Source: Procambarus clarkii (taxonomy: Eukaryota > Arthropoda > Malacostraca > Decapoda > Cambaridae). Taken from it: DNA of 64,000 nt. The translations under genes were made by a program, and so were the position numbers. The DNA is taken from NCBI RefSeq assembly GCF_040958095.1, contig NC_091173.1:12564500-12628499 (forward strand), in the 5' to 3' direction. The notes under the pieces were generated by a model that saw only the letters and a list, made by a program, of their open reading frames with translations, did not search any database and was not told where the DNA came from. This document shows, in pieces, positions 1-62,609 of this stretch; the first letter of the stretch is position 1, and each line of letters begins with the position of its first letter.

Positions 1-1650
1 AAAGTGTACAACAAAGATCATGCCAGTTAAGCAAATCACACATAATTTCCTGTAATTTAAGCTCATTATATTGGAACCCATTCTGAGCTGTGGGGAAAAA
101 ATATTACCCTTTCAAAACTTTTAACTGAAAAATTGCTACTTATCAAGATTTTGTAATATCTTATAAGAATGTAAAATTTGATATGTGCAAGAATAATTCT
201 GCTCTATTTTAGAAGTGTGTATCAGAACTTATGGTGAGTAAGTCAACAGCTTGCATGTACTTACATCTGAATGATATTAAATTTATTTTAATAAATGTAG
301 TTATCTTTTGTTTTCTCTTAAAATGTTACATTATTATGGTTCCATGCTTTGTCTCTTTACAACCTTCAAAGTTTTCTTAAGAAGTAAAACTTCAAAAAAT
401 TTGTTAATGGTTTATAAATATACTCTGGAAATTTTGAAGAACACTACTATTTATATTTCTAATGAATGTCAAACTTAAAAATACATTCAGAAGATAAAGA
501 TTACAGTACAGTTGTTATGTTCCATTTATGACACTGATAAGTGCTGAAATACTGTATACTGATAATACTACCATTAAAAAAATTTCAGCAAATAATCACT
601 CGTCCCGTAGTCTCAACAAATTTCATTGTTACCTCTCCTTATAAATAAGCCTATATTCATATAGCTGCAGTTTCTCTCAGGTTATCAGTGTCTAGATAAT
701 GTCACTACTAATTCAAACTTATAAACAATAAATACAACAACTGTTCAATGCCTATAAGCGAGGAATCTACAAATATAGAATTCTCTTATAAGAATCTCTG
801 ATGAAAAATTATTGTGTACAATTTTATTAAAGCTGTGAAACGAGATATGAGAAACATTTCTGTTTCCTGAGAAGTTACAGTATTAATACACGTTCACATC
901 CAAGTACAGTATATACAGAATTAATGATATTAATACACACACACATACTAAGTATTTGCTATAGAAAATATTAAATTACAATACTGTAACATAAGAAAAT
1001 ACATAGTATTTACAGCTGCTCAAAAATAAAAAATAAAAATAAAAAAATTGATAAGATGCCTTAATGTGAGAAATTGTTCATCTTGGACTATTGCCTAAAT
1101 GGTATTCAGGAAGTGCCACTTCTAAAGAAAACCTATTGAGATCACTTTTCTGAATAACAAAGATGCTAATTTCTTGGTCATGAAATACATTAGCACATGC
1201 CACTGGGTCTTATATTATTAGATGTATTCACAGGGATCTTGTAATAATCGATGTATTCACAGGGATCTTGTATTAATGAGATGTATTCACTGTCAGATCA
1301 TTAAACTAGTACATATTCCCCAACTGAGCTGTATCTATGTGAATGCTAAAATGGTGAAAACATTGTTAATGATTTTCCATATCAACTGCAATCAAAATAT
1401 TGCAACTCTAAACATTTATAAAGGTAAAATGACACATGATGGTGAATACATGTGCTCTACTTACCAGTCATCTGCTACTGTTAAAATATTTAAATGTTAT
1501 GGTATATAAAAACTTACCAAACAAAATTAATTTCAGCATACTGTGCATATTATATCCTTTAGCAAGTGTTGATATATCATGACGCTTTTGATTTGTATAT
1601 ATAAATATTTTCTTTGTGTGTCTTTTCTCGAGACAACAGTTCTGTCTGTG
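1..1650 (-). other. Downstream of Nrx-IV stop: probable 3' UTR and flank
   Basis: AT-rich and without coding sequence I recognise. On the transcript strand AATAAA occurs at 823-828 and 282-287; either could serve as a polyadenylation signal, so the mRNA end is unresolved. A 36-37-bp tandem repeat unit (core ATGTATTCACAGGGATCTTGT) occurs at about 1219-1290. Confidence 0.45.
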
Positions 1651-52031
<50,381 letters not shown>

Positions 52032-52200
52032 CTTGAGCTGCCCATGCGACCAGTCTGCCCCAGCCTTCAGCGAACCAAACACATGACGTCACGACAACGG
52101 TCGGACCAAACACGCCATTTCTCGAGGGAATTTCCATCTCAAACTCAATATGCGGGGAGGAAGTGGCCTCCTTGTAATAGTATGTTAAATAAAGGAGTCA
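52032..52200 (-). promoter_or_regulatory. Probable Nrx-IV 5' UTR/promoter with CRE site
   Basis: The palindrome TGACGTCA, a full cAMP-response element, lies at 52084-52091, about 53 bp upstream of the start codon, in a locally GC-richer patch. No TATA box at a convincing distance. The transcription start is unknown, so the site may be promoter or 5' UTR. An out-of-frame ATG at 52137 would overlap the start codon if included in the mRNA. Confidence 0.4.
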
Positions 52201-52384
52201 TTGATTATAAATACATCATATAATGTATTTCGTGGCACAAAATTTGATTAAATGCTCACTGTTCTCTGTCTTACAAGTTCCTGTCACATTTTCTGTCAAT
52301 AAATGCTCAGACTGCTCTAATTTTCTAACCAGCTAATTAAATTTTATAGTATTATTTTTTGTTTACCTGAATTTACCTAATGAC

Positions 52385-52660
52385 TACTATATCACAAATG
52401 GCCTCGACGAGGAGAAGCTGGCGGCTTGTCAAAGCGTTTCGGGCAAGTGCTTAGTTATATGTTTCCTGGAATATGACCCGCCAAATCTTTTAACAACTAG
52501 GTACCCATTTTACTATTGGGTAAACAGAGGCTAGTTAAAGAGTGACACCCATAAAATCCTCCCCGGCCAGGATACGAACCCAGGACAAAGTGCTGGCAAA
52601 ACGCCCGGCGAGTATCTTACAAATATATTACGGGGACTGCTTTTGACGGTATTGGTGTCC
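52385..52660 (-). mobile_element. tRNA-derived SINE, family B
   Basis: On the minus strand, AGTCCCCGTAATATATTTGT, GGGTTCGTATCCTGGCCGGG and CTAGCCTCTGTTTACCC match the copies at 26147 and 56178. It abuts the LINE at 52740. Confidence 0.65.
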
Positions 52661-52739
52661 TGCGCCTCGCCACCCCTATCTCCACAGAACACCGGTGAAT
52701 CTGTGGTTATGCGTCGGTAGACCAATACGGCAGCCATGG

Positions 52740-54790
52740 TCCCATCTACTGTAACTCACAGGGAAAGATTGCAAGACATGAAGCAGTAGTCAATGACATC
52801 ATCAAGAGAAGTTTGGCTACAGTTGGGTGTCCAGCACAAAAGGATCCTCAGTCGTGCAGACCTGACAACAGTCACAAAAACCGAGATGGAGTCACCCTGC
52901 AGCCATGGAGGGTGTTCTTACATTCCTACTTACATATTTCTTACATACTTACATACTGACTGTCGTCAATATAGAGACTCAGAGTTCTCAAGGCTGTTGC
53001 AAGTTATCACTCAGGCTATGGTGCCAATGTCAGAATTGTCAAAATTATGTACCTTGCATACATCAGATCTTTAGTGGATTATGCTGCACCTCTGCTTGCT
53101 TTGATGCCTGGAAAAAAAGCTTGGAGGGCTTGAAAAATTGCAGAACGAAGCCTTGAGGATAATCCTTGGGTGCCCTCGTACCACAAAGACACTTAACATG
53201 AGAAAGGAACTTAATATTCCGACCGTCGTTGATCGTGTTGCTGAAATTGTTAAATTGGTATAAAAATGCTTAGGCTAGCTCATCCTAACCCTTGCACATA
53301 AGCCCTCCAGAATTTCTTTATTGAAGGTAAACATTGTTCCAAATGGAAAACTGGAACTGAACTCATAATGCATTAGATTTATAATTTGTACCGAGAGACA
53401 ACAACGGCACTTTCCAGCATCGTGGGAGATTACACATTCCAACTTTAATCCATCCCTTTCCACCCAAGAAGCAAATTAGAGATCAGCCCAAGCTTCGTCC
53501 TGAGGCAAAGCTCAACGCATTAAGCCATACTGATGCTCTGTCCACAAAGCATTCTCTCTCTTAAATCATATACACAGATGGTTCCCTACATCGCCCCACG
53601 GGTGCAGCTGGAAGTGCATTTGTCTTGACAATGGTCGGTGGCTTATATTTTGAGTGGGGATTCTGTCTAAATAACTGGGCCTCTACTTTTCAGACCGAAC
53701 TATTTGCCTTGCTTCTTGCACTGAAATGTTTACAAGTCTCCAAACTTGATACATTAATTGTAAGTGACTCTTTATCATCCTTAATTGAACTCAACTCTTT
53801 AAATATCTGTAACATGCTCGTGTCTGAAGCTAGACACAAATACTGTACAACAAATTTATTAATGATGGTAATAGAGTCCATTTCATGTAGACTTCATCTC
53901 ATGTTGGCCTCCGAATGCATGACAGAGTTGATGAGTTAGCCAAAGAATCCACAGAAATCGAGTTTAACCTTGGATTATCAATAAGCAGTCTGAGAGCAAT
54001 AGTACACCAAGAACTTCAACAAAATCTTGTAGACCTGAGGTAAAGTGAAATCGACACCAGTAATTATATCTATCATCATAATATCATGTAAGAGGAACCA
54101 CACATCTATGGATCATCCAATAAAATCAGCAGACTTCTAGATGTTACTACTGCTCGGCTTAGATTCGGTTACAAGTAACTCTGGGAATTCTTATTATCTG
54201 CTGATATAGACCTGACCAAATGTAAACTGTGTCAACAAAATTATTCGCACACCCTCCGTCATTATGTAATGGAGTGCGAAAAGATACGTGAATTCAGAGA
54301 CAATTCTATAACAAGTGTTCCAGAGATGTGTAAATATTTCATTCAAAATGATCTGCTACCAGAAATCTTAGCCAAATGTCCCCAGTTTGCTAACTGTAGG
54401 TAGTATCTAAGTGATTGTAACCTATCCACCGCTGCCCACTGGATGGGGGAGGTGGGGGAGAAATGCAGGACAAACATATCAATTGTCATACTAGCTCTCC
54501 ACATATGTCAGTTGCTTAATTTAGAAACTGTACTTGTAGTCGGTCTCGAGCCCATTGTTGATGTAACGATGTGCAATGAATGTTTTAACTAGTTCATCAA
54601 GATTGTAACTTTCTTAGGTAAATGAATTGTGGGGTTCAATCCCTGAGCCCATTATGTGCCTCTGTAACCCTTTAAAATACCGCCCACAATATGGGTATGG
54701 GGTGCATAACAAATATACTAAATCTAAAACATGTACTCTCATAAACCCAATGTACCTTCTGGTATATATAAGTAAATAAAATAAAGTTAT
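52740..54790 (+). mobile_element. 5'-truncated LINE of the I/Jockey group with RNase H domain
   Basis: After the RT C-terminal region (KLQNEALRIILGCPRTTK, MRKELNIPTVVDRVAEI at about 53130-53260) comes an RNase H domain: the SDSLSSLI block at about 53764-53787 and RVDELAKEST at 53928-53957 are visible. Downstream is a CCHC-like region (CKLCQQNYSHTLRHYVMECE). Several stops and frame changes. The 3' part ends near CCCAATGTACCTTCTGGTAT and an A-rich tail. Its upstream flank is a minus-strand SINE. Confidence 0.75.
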
Positions 54791-55000
54791 AAATGAAGAA
54801 AGCCAAATATGAATGTAGAATTGAGTTCATTTATTATGCACCCCATACCCATTCGGTGTGCTGTAATGTTACATTTTATACAATTCCAATTTCTTTCTTT
54901 ATTATGCACCCCATACCCATCCCGTGGGCGGTGGTGTAAAGGATTACAGAGGCACATAATCGGTTCAGGAACTGAACCCTTTATACAGAGGTGCATTTTT
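54625..55000. repeat. GGGTATGGGGTGCATAAT repeat family cluster
   Basis: The motif GGTATGGGGTGCATAA(CT) and its complement ATGCACCCCATACCCAT occur at 54695, 54835 and 54905. Further copies are at 59690-59760, 62065-62105 and 62270-62300, usually preceded by ATTATGTGCCTC. Probably the 3' end of a retroelement family. Confidence 0.6.
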
Positions 55001-55286
55001 GGTCGTGCGGGTGAAATTGAAACACCATACGCAATATAATTATTAAATAATTAACATATTTACAACTGTTTGATGCAGCCTATAGTGTGCATGTGCAGGT
55101 ATGTACTGTATATGTAATGTGACCTTAATAAGCTATACTTTTATACCTATTTTACGTAAGTAGGAGCACATGCACTCGTAAAGACACAAGTACTCATCGC
55201 TTGCGGGGGTTGAGATTCGGGTCTTTGGTCCCGCCTCTCATCTGCTGTGCCTAAGCCTATTGGCAGTCACTTATTACAATATTATC

Positions 55287-55765
55287 TCCCCTGAGGGAGT
55301 GGACCATTTGGTCCTAATTAAAAAAAACCCATGGATACTCCATAGTAGACTTGAATCTCACCGCTCAGCCTGTGAGAGCCTCCTCCACTCCCGGTAAACC
55401 AGGAGGGAACGGTCATCAATGTCCAAGAGTCTTGTCTTGAACAGCTTCCCGCTCAGAGGCTCACACTCAGCTACATCATCGCGGTGTGATTTCTTCAGAG
55501 TTTCGGACAAGGAACTCGGCAGTCATACTATAGAATTGATCCTATGAAGTATGATCATAAGGTTCAGATCGTTCTCTCGAGGCCTCCCACATCGGTCTGC
55601 TGACTATCGAGGAACAGATCATCCAATCTTATTAGTTATGGAAACTTTAAAACAATTATAAAATAATACAACGTTATTTTAATATGCGCAACAAGCAATA
55701 AAATATACATTTTATAGCATCAACATTTTATAGTTTTATTTCATATATTATTATAAAGTTTGCTT
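55287..55765 (+). repeat. Unclassified ~460-bp repeat, copy 1
   Basis: Begins TCTCCCCTGAGGGAGTGGAC and ends in an AT-rich part near CAACATTTTATAG. Matches 62610-63065 in the same orientation with few differences. No coding sequence. Confidence 0.75.
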
Positions 55766-55839
55766 ATTTGAATGCTTTCGCTTCGATGTCCAAAGGTTTT
55801 GGAAAGGATGGGGAAGATAGAGGGATGGGAGGTGAAATT

Positions 55840-55980
55840 CTATAATAATAATAATAATATTTTATTTAGAAAAAGTACATACATAGATGCAGAGTTACAA
55901 ACATTCTGATTGATTTATAGATAGATCTAGTACATACAATACCTAAAACCACTAGTACGCATAGCGTTTCTGGAAGATGA
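55840..55980 (-). repeat. Retroelement tail with (AAT)n
   Basis: (ATA)n followed by TTTTATTTAGAAAAAGTACA, and GTACGCATAGCGTTTC at the other end, which is the inverted family B end (GAAACGCTACGCGTAC). Confidence 0.5.
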
Positions 55981-56177
55981 AGCGGGTGTAGAGAGAGAGG
56001 AGGTTTGAAAGTTCGGATGCCTGTACACCAGGAGTTGGCATATATGTGTGTGTCGTTTGTTGTGGTATGTTGGGTTGTCAGTATATTAGTTGAGTGGTCA
56101 GTGTTTGTGTCCTAGCTGGTGTCTGGAAGCCCTAGAGCCGATGGGTTGGCTGCAGGAGATTAATCTTAGCAACTATG

Positions 56178-56465
56178 CAGTCTCCGTGGTGTAGTGGTAA
56201 GACACTCGCCTGGCGTTCCGCGAGCGCTATGTCATGGGTTCGTATCCTGGCCGGGGAGGATTTACTGGGCGCAATTCCTTAACTGTAGCCTCTGTTTAAC
56301 GCAACAGTAAAATGTGTACTTGGATGAAAACACGATTCTTCGCGGCAGGGGATCGTATTCCAGGGACCATAGGATTAAGGACTTGCCCGAAACGCTACGC
56401 GTACTAGTGGCTGTACAAGAATGTAACAACTCTTGTATATATCTCAAAAAAAAAAAAAAAAAAAA
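56178..56465 (+). mobile_element. tRNA-derived SINE, family B, full length with poly(A)
   Basis: The best preserved copy. A-box-like GGTGTAGTGGTAAGACACTC, B-box-like GGGTTCGTATCCTGG, body AACTGTAGCCTCTGTT, end CTTGCCCGAAACGCTACGCG and a poly(A) run at about 56445-56464. Confidence 0.75.
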
Positions 56466-56579
56466 CTATTTGTATGGGTTCTCGCGGAAAAAAATATTAT
56501 GTACAATTTTTATTTTCATAAAAAATATGAAAATATTTTGTTATGAAATTATAAGTTATTAGTTAAATTTAATTTATTT

Positions 56580-57597
56580 TTTATATAGAGGCTGGTATTT
56601 TCTCTCCTGATTCCATGTATGACTAACCATCCTGTGAGATGGGAATAATTAGATGAACGTATAGCTAGTTTTTGACCTACACTGTGTAATCTTTCATGTA
56701 GAATAGGGTAGCAGCACATTGCTGTGCATACCTAAGTTTGTTATTTTTTTGTATTAATTCAACCTTTTACCTAGCCAGAAACGCACAAACCCATACAACC
56801 CATCTAACCTTTCGAGTCCCACGCAAAGAAAAACGTAGATATTCGTGACACGTTACTTTTCTTAATACGTTGCATATGTAACGTTGGTTACAATAACGTA
56901 TAAAAGGCAACTTGGCGTTTTTGAGAGGCCCGTGGTATCGCAAATCTACACAGTGCACATATTACAATATGTTACATTATAATTATTTATATTAATTCAT
57001 TACTTATTACTGTGGGCTTCCACATGTATAACTGATGACTACATATATATGTACTTCATGTATATGATATGATAAAATACATCATATGACAATTATATGA
57101 TAAAAGAATTTGCGAAATAGGAATTTGTAATGTTCCACATTAAAATTTGAGAAAATAGAAAACTAGCAATTTTAAGGAGAGACAAAATCAATTTTGCGCA
57201 ACGCCTATGGTTTGACTGATTATGTGAATACAACAATGTTTTGTGTAATTTTTATGAACCTTCTTAAGGGCATGAAACATATTTCGTGTTTCAATGTGCT
57301 AATTATTATATCCCTACTAATTGGCTTGCGATAGACAAATATGATATTAAGTCATCCGAACATCTTTACCATTGTGATCATTGCTGTCTTCTTATATGTG
57401 CTATCAATCTGCTGTATGGTGCCTATTAATCTTGTTTAAATTACCAATCAAGCTGTCAATGTAATCAATCAGAGCTTTAATATACCAATGTGGTTTAATA
57501 TACTTACTAATCTCTCTCATGTCATTTTTTTTCTTGCAATGTATCTGTTATCATTTTATTAATTCTGCTAGAATTTACTTACTTAAAATTATCTGTT
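56580..57597. other. Spacer left of the U1 gene
   Basis: AT-rich, non-coding; nothing recognised. Confidence 0.4.
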
Positions 57598-57716
57598 AGA
57601 TTAAGGACCTGCCCGAAACGCTGCGCGTACTAGTGGCTTTACAAGATAGTAAATACTATGCTACGTATTCTCACGAACCCAATGTACCTTCTTGTATATA
57701 AATAAATAAATAAATG
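57598..57716 (+). mobile_element. SINE/LINE shared 3' end
   Basis: ATTAAGGACCTGCCCGAAAC plus CGTACTAGTGGCTTTACAAG matches family B, then CCCAATGTACCTTCTTGTAT and (AAAT)n match the 3' end of the LINE at 52740-54790. This suggests the SINE borrows that LINE's tail. Confidence 0.6.
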
Positions 57717-57954
57717 ATTTGCTCAATCAAAGGTTGAATCATTAGTAATAAATGAAAACTGATAAAATGCATAATATCCTAATTACATAGTATATTTTGC
57801 ACTTTTTGAGAATACAATAAAATAATAATTTGTAACAATAACACAAAATATTTTAATAAAACTGTAAGTGATGGACACACTAACATAAAAATAGGTGTGA
57901 TAATATCGGTTGTCAGTGACGGGAGGGGCGTCTGGAGGCTGTGTTGACTCTAGC

Positions 57955-58117
57955 ATACTTACCTGGCACAGGAGATACCGTGATCACGAAGGCGGTTTTC
58001 CCAAGGCGAGGCTCACCATTGCACTCCGGTGGCGCTGACCCTTGCGATTAACCCAAATGTGGTTAACTCGAGTGCGAAATTTTTGTTAGCAGGGGACTGC
58101 GTTCGCGCTATCCCCTT
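57955..58117 (+). ncRNA. U1 snRNA: U1 spliceosomal small nuclear RNA
   Basis: U1 RNA pairs with 5' splice sites at the start of intron recognition. The gene begins with ATACTTACCTG, the sequence complementary to 5' splice sites. Stem-loop 1 has the U1-70K loop ATCACGA, stem-loop 2 has the U1A loop ATTGCACTCC closed by CACC/GGTG, stem-loop 3 has TTAACC/GGTTAA, the Sm site is ATTTTTG at 58079-58085, and stem-loop 4 is GGGGA/TCCCC with a TTCG loop. Total length is about 163 nt against 164 in human. Compared with human U1 as I recall it, stem-loops 1 and 3 carry paired changes that keep the stems, which argues for a working gene rather than a pseudogene. I could not identify a proximal sequence element upstream; the 3' end is uncertain by a few bases. 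Confidence 0.95.
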
Positions 58118-59189
58118 AATATAGTTAATAATAATTAAAATTACCCAAAGGATCAGTATTGTAATGTTATCCTTTAGTCACATTGTACTGATACATACTA
58201 CTCTTGTAATTCAGCAAATGTATTCCCATAACCCACTTCAATAGATGTAAAAATATTCAATAATTTAATCAACTCAATATGTTTAACAACTACACTTAAT
58301 CCACGATTAAGTCCTGATGTTCTAACCAAGTTTGCTTACTATAGATAGTGTGCATATTACCATAGTAGAGTATCACAAATTTGACAAAAATGATTACCAG
58401 TTTACTACAAATGTAAATTACTTAGATTAAAGAATACTGGGGTGCATTTTTTGTGTATGGTATCTATAATAAACTAATTATACAAACTAGTAGATATAAG
58501 AAATATTAGTGTTCTCTAAAAGATAATTTCCTCTGGTAAAGCCAAGAGCTATGTATCATTAGAATTAAAAATGTAATCCAGGATTTACAGAAGACAATTT
58601 GTATATGATTGATATTTAACTATCTCACTGGTACCATAACAACGAGATTACTGGTACTGAATATAAAAGTAATCAAGAATATTTCAAAGCGTTAATAGCA
58701 TTTCTGTTGAAACTGTACTGTGCATCTTCAGCTCCAGTCTATAACTGGTAAGGAAAGCTAGCTGCGTCTAAAAAGTGAAATATACCTCCCGATGGGAACT
58801 CCAAACAGTTTTAATTTGGTGACCAAATCAAATCTGTGTTGGTTAGGGTTTGAGGGGGTAGCAGAAGACAAGAGGAAAAGGATCAGAAATCAAGAAATAG
58901 GGTGTTGATGAAGTATGAGTGGGATGAAAAGTGTAGTGGCCTATCCACTTTGACTTGGTAGTAGTTGTGTTATAGTAAATGACGTGTGGTGTTGATGTGT
59001 TAGTATAGCAGCTAGACTGGCTGGTGAAGGCAGGCTGTGGTGGACAGCTGTAGATGGACTGAATCTAGGGCTGTTGGAATTAAGCTTTACCAAGGTAACT
59101 CTCCCCAGCAGCAAATTTTCTGCATAGCTTGCCCTCAATATGTTTTATATAGTTTTATGTATATTTTTTGTTGTTGTTGTTAATCAAGT
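58118..59189. other. Spacer right of the U1 gene
   Basis: AT-rich to 58730, then mixed sequence without a recognisable gene. No additional snRNA copy seen here. Confidence 0.4.
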
Positions 59190-59570
59190 GAAAACTGAGT
59201 CCGGTAGGCTCAGGGTCATCAAGGGTCTCCAGGTAGATCTTCAAGGATGCCAGGTCTCGGGAAGTCTGTGTTTGTTATTACTAGGGGGTCTTCTTGATCT
59301 GGGATATAGAGATGTTTCATTTTATGGAGTTGTTTCCTGGGGAGGTGGCTAAGACGGATATGCATGGGCATTATCTTAGGTAATTTGTGGAGCTGGTCGG
59401 TTCTTGCTCTGTCTCTTCAGAATATTTTCGCCGCGAAGAAGAGGGCCCTGTTTTGAACTCTTTGGAGTTTCTTTACGATGGTTCAGGTTGTCAGTTTGAA
59501 GGGTGTGTAAGGGATATGCAGACCATTGCAGGTCTGATTATCAGTTTGAAGACATGAAGCATAACACGAA
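59190..59570 (-). mobile_element. Jockey-like LINE C-terminal fragment
   Basis: Minus-strand translation gives LQRVQNRALFFAAKIF, then TDQLHKLPKIMPMHIRLSHL and RKQLHKMKHLYIPDQEDP, the region following the RT domain in Jockey-group LINEs. One stop is visible. No RT motifs in the flanks. Confidence 0.65.
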
Positions 59571-59639
59571 ATCCCAAACTAGTACACGGGTATCTGCGGC
59601 GGAGTTTCGGACACACAACAAGCAAATGTTTCGCATTAA

Positions 59640-59765
59640 GCAAAAAATGCAGGCATCACATACATTGGGTGTTTAGTCAGTTCCTGCACCCATTATGTGC
59701 CTCCTAACTTTTCCACTACCATTCAAAGGATGGTTATGGGGTGCATAATAAATGAATTAAACTGT
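59640..59765 (+). repeat. Copy of the GGGGTGCATAATAAATGAA family
   Basis: CACCCATTATGTGCCTCCTA, then GGTTATGGGGTGCATAATAA. Confidence 0.6.
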
Positions 59766-60164
59766 ATGTTCATCCAATGAATATATGAGTCATCTTATTG
59801 TGACCAATATGATCTGAGCAGTATGTGTTAGCTGCTGATATACGCAGTGTTGGTGTAGATCGGCGTACTCGGGATTGGCTTGTAAGAGTTGCAGACGACA
59901 GTGATGTGCCTATTGTGAAGTGCTGCTAGCAAGCTGCTAGAGGCTTCTGCCAGGGTGTTCGCAACCCCTGTATGTGGTAGTCCCCTGTCAGCGTGTTGCT
60001 GAAGCCCTTTGCCAGTGAGTAGTTGGAGAGCGAGGGTGGGGTGTAGGCACATCGTGATACTGTATCGGTGGACAGGCCCACGTAAAAGGTGAATTCGCCA
60101 GTGTTTGCCAGTACAAGTGGACAAGGTACTGGGACGGTGGAAACACCCCACCAAACACACACCG

Positions 60165-60325
60165 AAACTACGACGTTGGTACAACGTTCGAACAAGTTTT
60201 AACACCTCCTAACCAGTTATAACAACCAATATAGCAAGTTGTAACAACGTTCTAATACGTCATAAACACGTTAAGCCAAGATGTAACAACTTTATTACAA
60301 GTTGTAACAAGCGGAAAATAAAGAC
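60165..60325. repeat. Degenerate (TTGTAACAACGTT) repeat
   Basis: Repeated TTGTAACAACGTT-like and AAGTTGTAACAA units, partly palindromic. No coding content. Confidence 0.6.
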
Positions 60326-60604
60326 AGTTACGGTTTGTGTTTCCAGGGACTGGAGTTGACGAACACTGCTTACGTATTTGTGTCCTGCGTGAAAGAGACC
60401 CTGTTGTTCATAAGTGTAGAAATAATCTATTTATATATTTATTTAATGGTGAAGGGAATTCTCTTGTTTATCTCTCCCTGTATTTATGCTTTACACTACT
60501 ACCAGCTCTTGAAAGCTTACTACCGACTTGGGGTCGGATACTATAAGAGGTTATAACATCAAGAACCCAGTTACTGGTCCACAGTGGCCGTAACAAGTGA
60601 ATTA

Positions 60605-60730
60605 AGGCAGAGGTGATTGATGAAGATTAAGCCTCCCAAGAGGTGGCACGGTCATGAATAGCCCGTAATAGGCTGAAGTGAAAGGAAGTGTGCAAACGTT
60701 TCGACCTGTCGGGGTCAAACCCCAATTCTG
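60605..60730 (-). repeat. Short interspersed repeat, inverted copy
   Basis: On the minus strand, GGGCTATTCATGACCGTGCC and CTTGGGAGGCTTAATCTTCA match 23270-23335. It continues into GACCTGTCGGGGTCAAACCC on the plus strand. Confidence 0.6.
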
Positions 60731-61184
60731 ATTGTGAGCCAACTGTAAATAGTGCACGTATGTTGTTTTTATATTTGCACTGTCTGCACAAAAATTGACA
60801 CTATTTCCCATTATAGGTATAATATTTCGATGGCCTACTCCCAGAGGGTAGAAGAGATGCAGAAATTGGAGATGAAACTTCGAAAGAGTGGATGACTAAT
60901 ATTCCAGTTCTGCGGACTTAAGGGCTACAAAATTCAAACTCATACACTGAATCACCGGAGTCGTGCTCCAAACAAAGTATATTTATTGAGTTGAGCGATA
61001 CGTTAGAAAAAACTTCCAATATGGCCCAAGGGATGCGTGGGAAATGGGTACGCGACTCCATAATGAATGAGGGGCTTTGAGTGACATCAAGAAAACAAGC
61101 TACAACAGTTGTGCTTCCACAACTGCCATCAAGTGGGCTAAGCTCTGGCACTCTCCCTAATACTCAAATATTTCTATACAATAG

Positions 61185-61410
61185 ATTTTGCTGGTTGATA
61201 CCTGGTTGATGGGGTTCTGGGAGTTCTTCTACTCCCCAAGCCCGACCCGAGGCCAGACTTGACTTGTGAGAGTTTGGTCCACCAGGCTGTTGCTTGGAGC
61301 GGCCCGCAAGCCCACATACCCACCACAGCCCGGTTGGTCCGGCACTCCTTGAAGGAAACAATCTAGTTTCCTCTTGAAGATGTTCACGGTTGTTCCTGCT
61401 GTTTAGCCAA
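61185..61410 (-). mobile_element. CR1-like LINE C-terminal fragment
   Basis: Minus-strand translation VNIFKRKLDCFLQGVPDQPG followed by GYVGLRAAPSNS is the usual C-terminus (VDVFKRKLD...GY) of CR1-like elements. The same segment is present at 39215-39400. Confidence 0.6.
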
Positions 61411-61414
61411 GTTC

Positions 61415-62310
61415 ATTATTATTATTATTATTAACATCTTTATTGACAAAATTAATTACAATTTTGCCTAATCTGAGGATTTCAATTAAGTCTTATTAAA
61501 GTGAGGATAATGCTGGTATTCACTGTCACGCTTGGTCACGCACTACAGAGTCATACACAAGACAATAAGTCTAAACTGTAGGCTGAAGCACATATATATA
61601 TCATGGTTACAATCAATGGTTTTAATGCATGAATATGTAAAAACAACTTTCTGTTGTGCACTGCCACACAAGGACAGGGATGGGTTCATAAGTGATGCAG
61701 CTTAGAAGTGATATAAAATTGTTCTGCATTCTTTAAAATGGACAAGCAAATTTTGGATAAATTGTTAGGATGTTGTCCAGAACACCTGAGTCAATGAAAT
61801 AGTTACACAGTTGGTGGTACAATAGACCAGGAGGTCTAAAGTCTTTTACGGTTCATCAAGTAACATTGCCGTGATCGGAAACAGTGAGAAGTTTTAGTCA
61901 ATAATGGGTGTATTTCGGGTACATAATTGCACTTAATTGTCTTCTTACATTTACCACCCCATTTTTGGAGGACGGGCTGTATTTGGAGGTTCAGAGGTAA
62001 ATAATGGGTCCAGAAACTGAACCTATTATATACATCTTACCCTCTTCACTAACGGTACAGTCACTGGATGGATATAGGCTGCATAATAAGTGAACTAAAC
62101 TACTTTTTCGATGAAACATCATCATCATGGCTAGTCTAATTTGTACTTTTATTACATACTTAAGACCATATTGGTGTTTTAACTCTAAAATACTATTGTA
62201 TTTAATTGGTATTTAAGTCATGTTTCACTTCTTGAGGCCTCTGTAACTCTCCACCAAAGCTCACGGGATGGGTATGGGGTGCATAATAAAGAAATAATTT
62301 GAATTGAAGA
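61415..62310. repeat. Repeat-rich segment with (TTA)n and two GGGTGCATAATAA ends
   Basis: Starts with a (TTA)n run that would be the tail of a minus-strand element (AACATCTTTATTGACAAAAT follows). Contains two diverged tails of the GGTGCATAATAA family at 62065-62105 and 62265-62300. No protein match. Confidence 0.45.
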
Positions 62311-62609
62311 TAAATAACATAGGAAATTTAGGAACATTTAAGCAGACTAATAAAAATAAATAACAGTTTTACTAAGACAGCTAAAACAGTTATGTATTAA
62401 TGAAAAGACCTACGATTAATATACAATGTGCAATTGTATTTACATAGCTATTGAAATTAAAAATCCATGTAACTAGCTGACATTATAATTACAAAATGTG
62501 CACAATAGATGTAACTGATAATGTAATCTCTGTTTAGATCGTACCCTCTTTATCCTTTGCCGAGGAAATGAACCAGTATAATTCTTAATTTTCATTTGAT
62601 GATGACATA

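Noticed and set aside
56178-56260. Possible tRNA gene
   Set aside because: A and B boxes are present, but the sequence continues into a SINE body with poly(A) and has relatives at 26147 and 52385.
59828-60205. A 125-residue minus-strand open frame
   Set aside because: No domain recognised and it runs into the TTGTAACAACGTT repeat.
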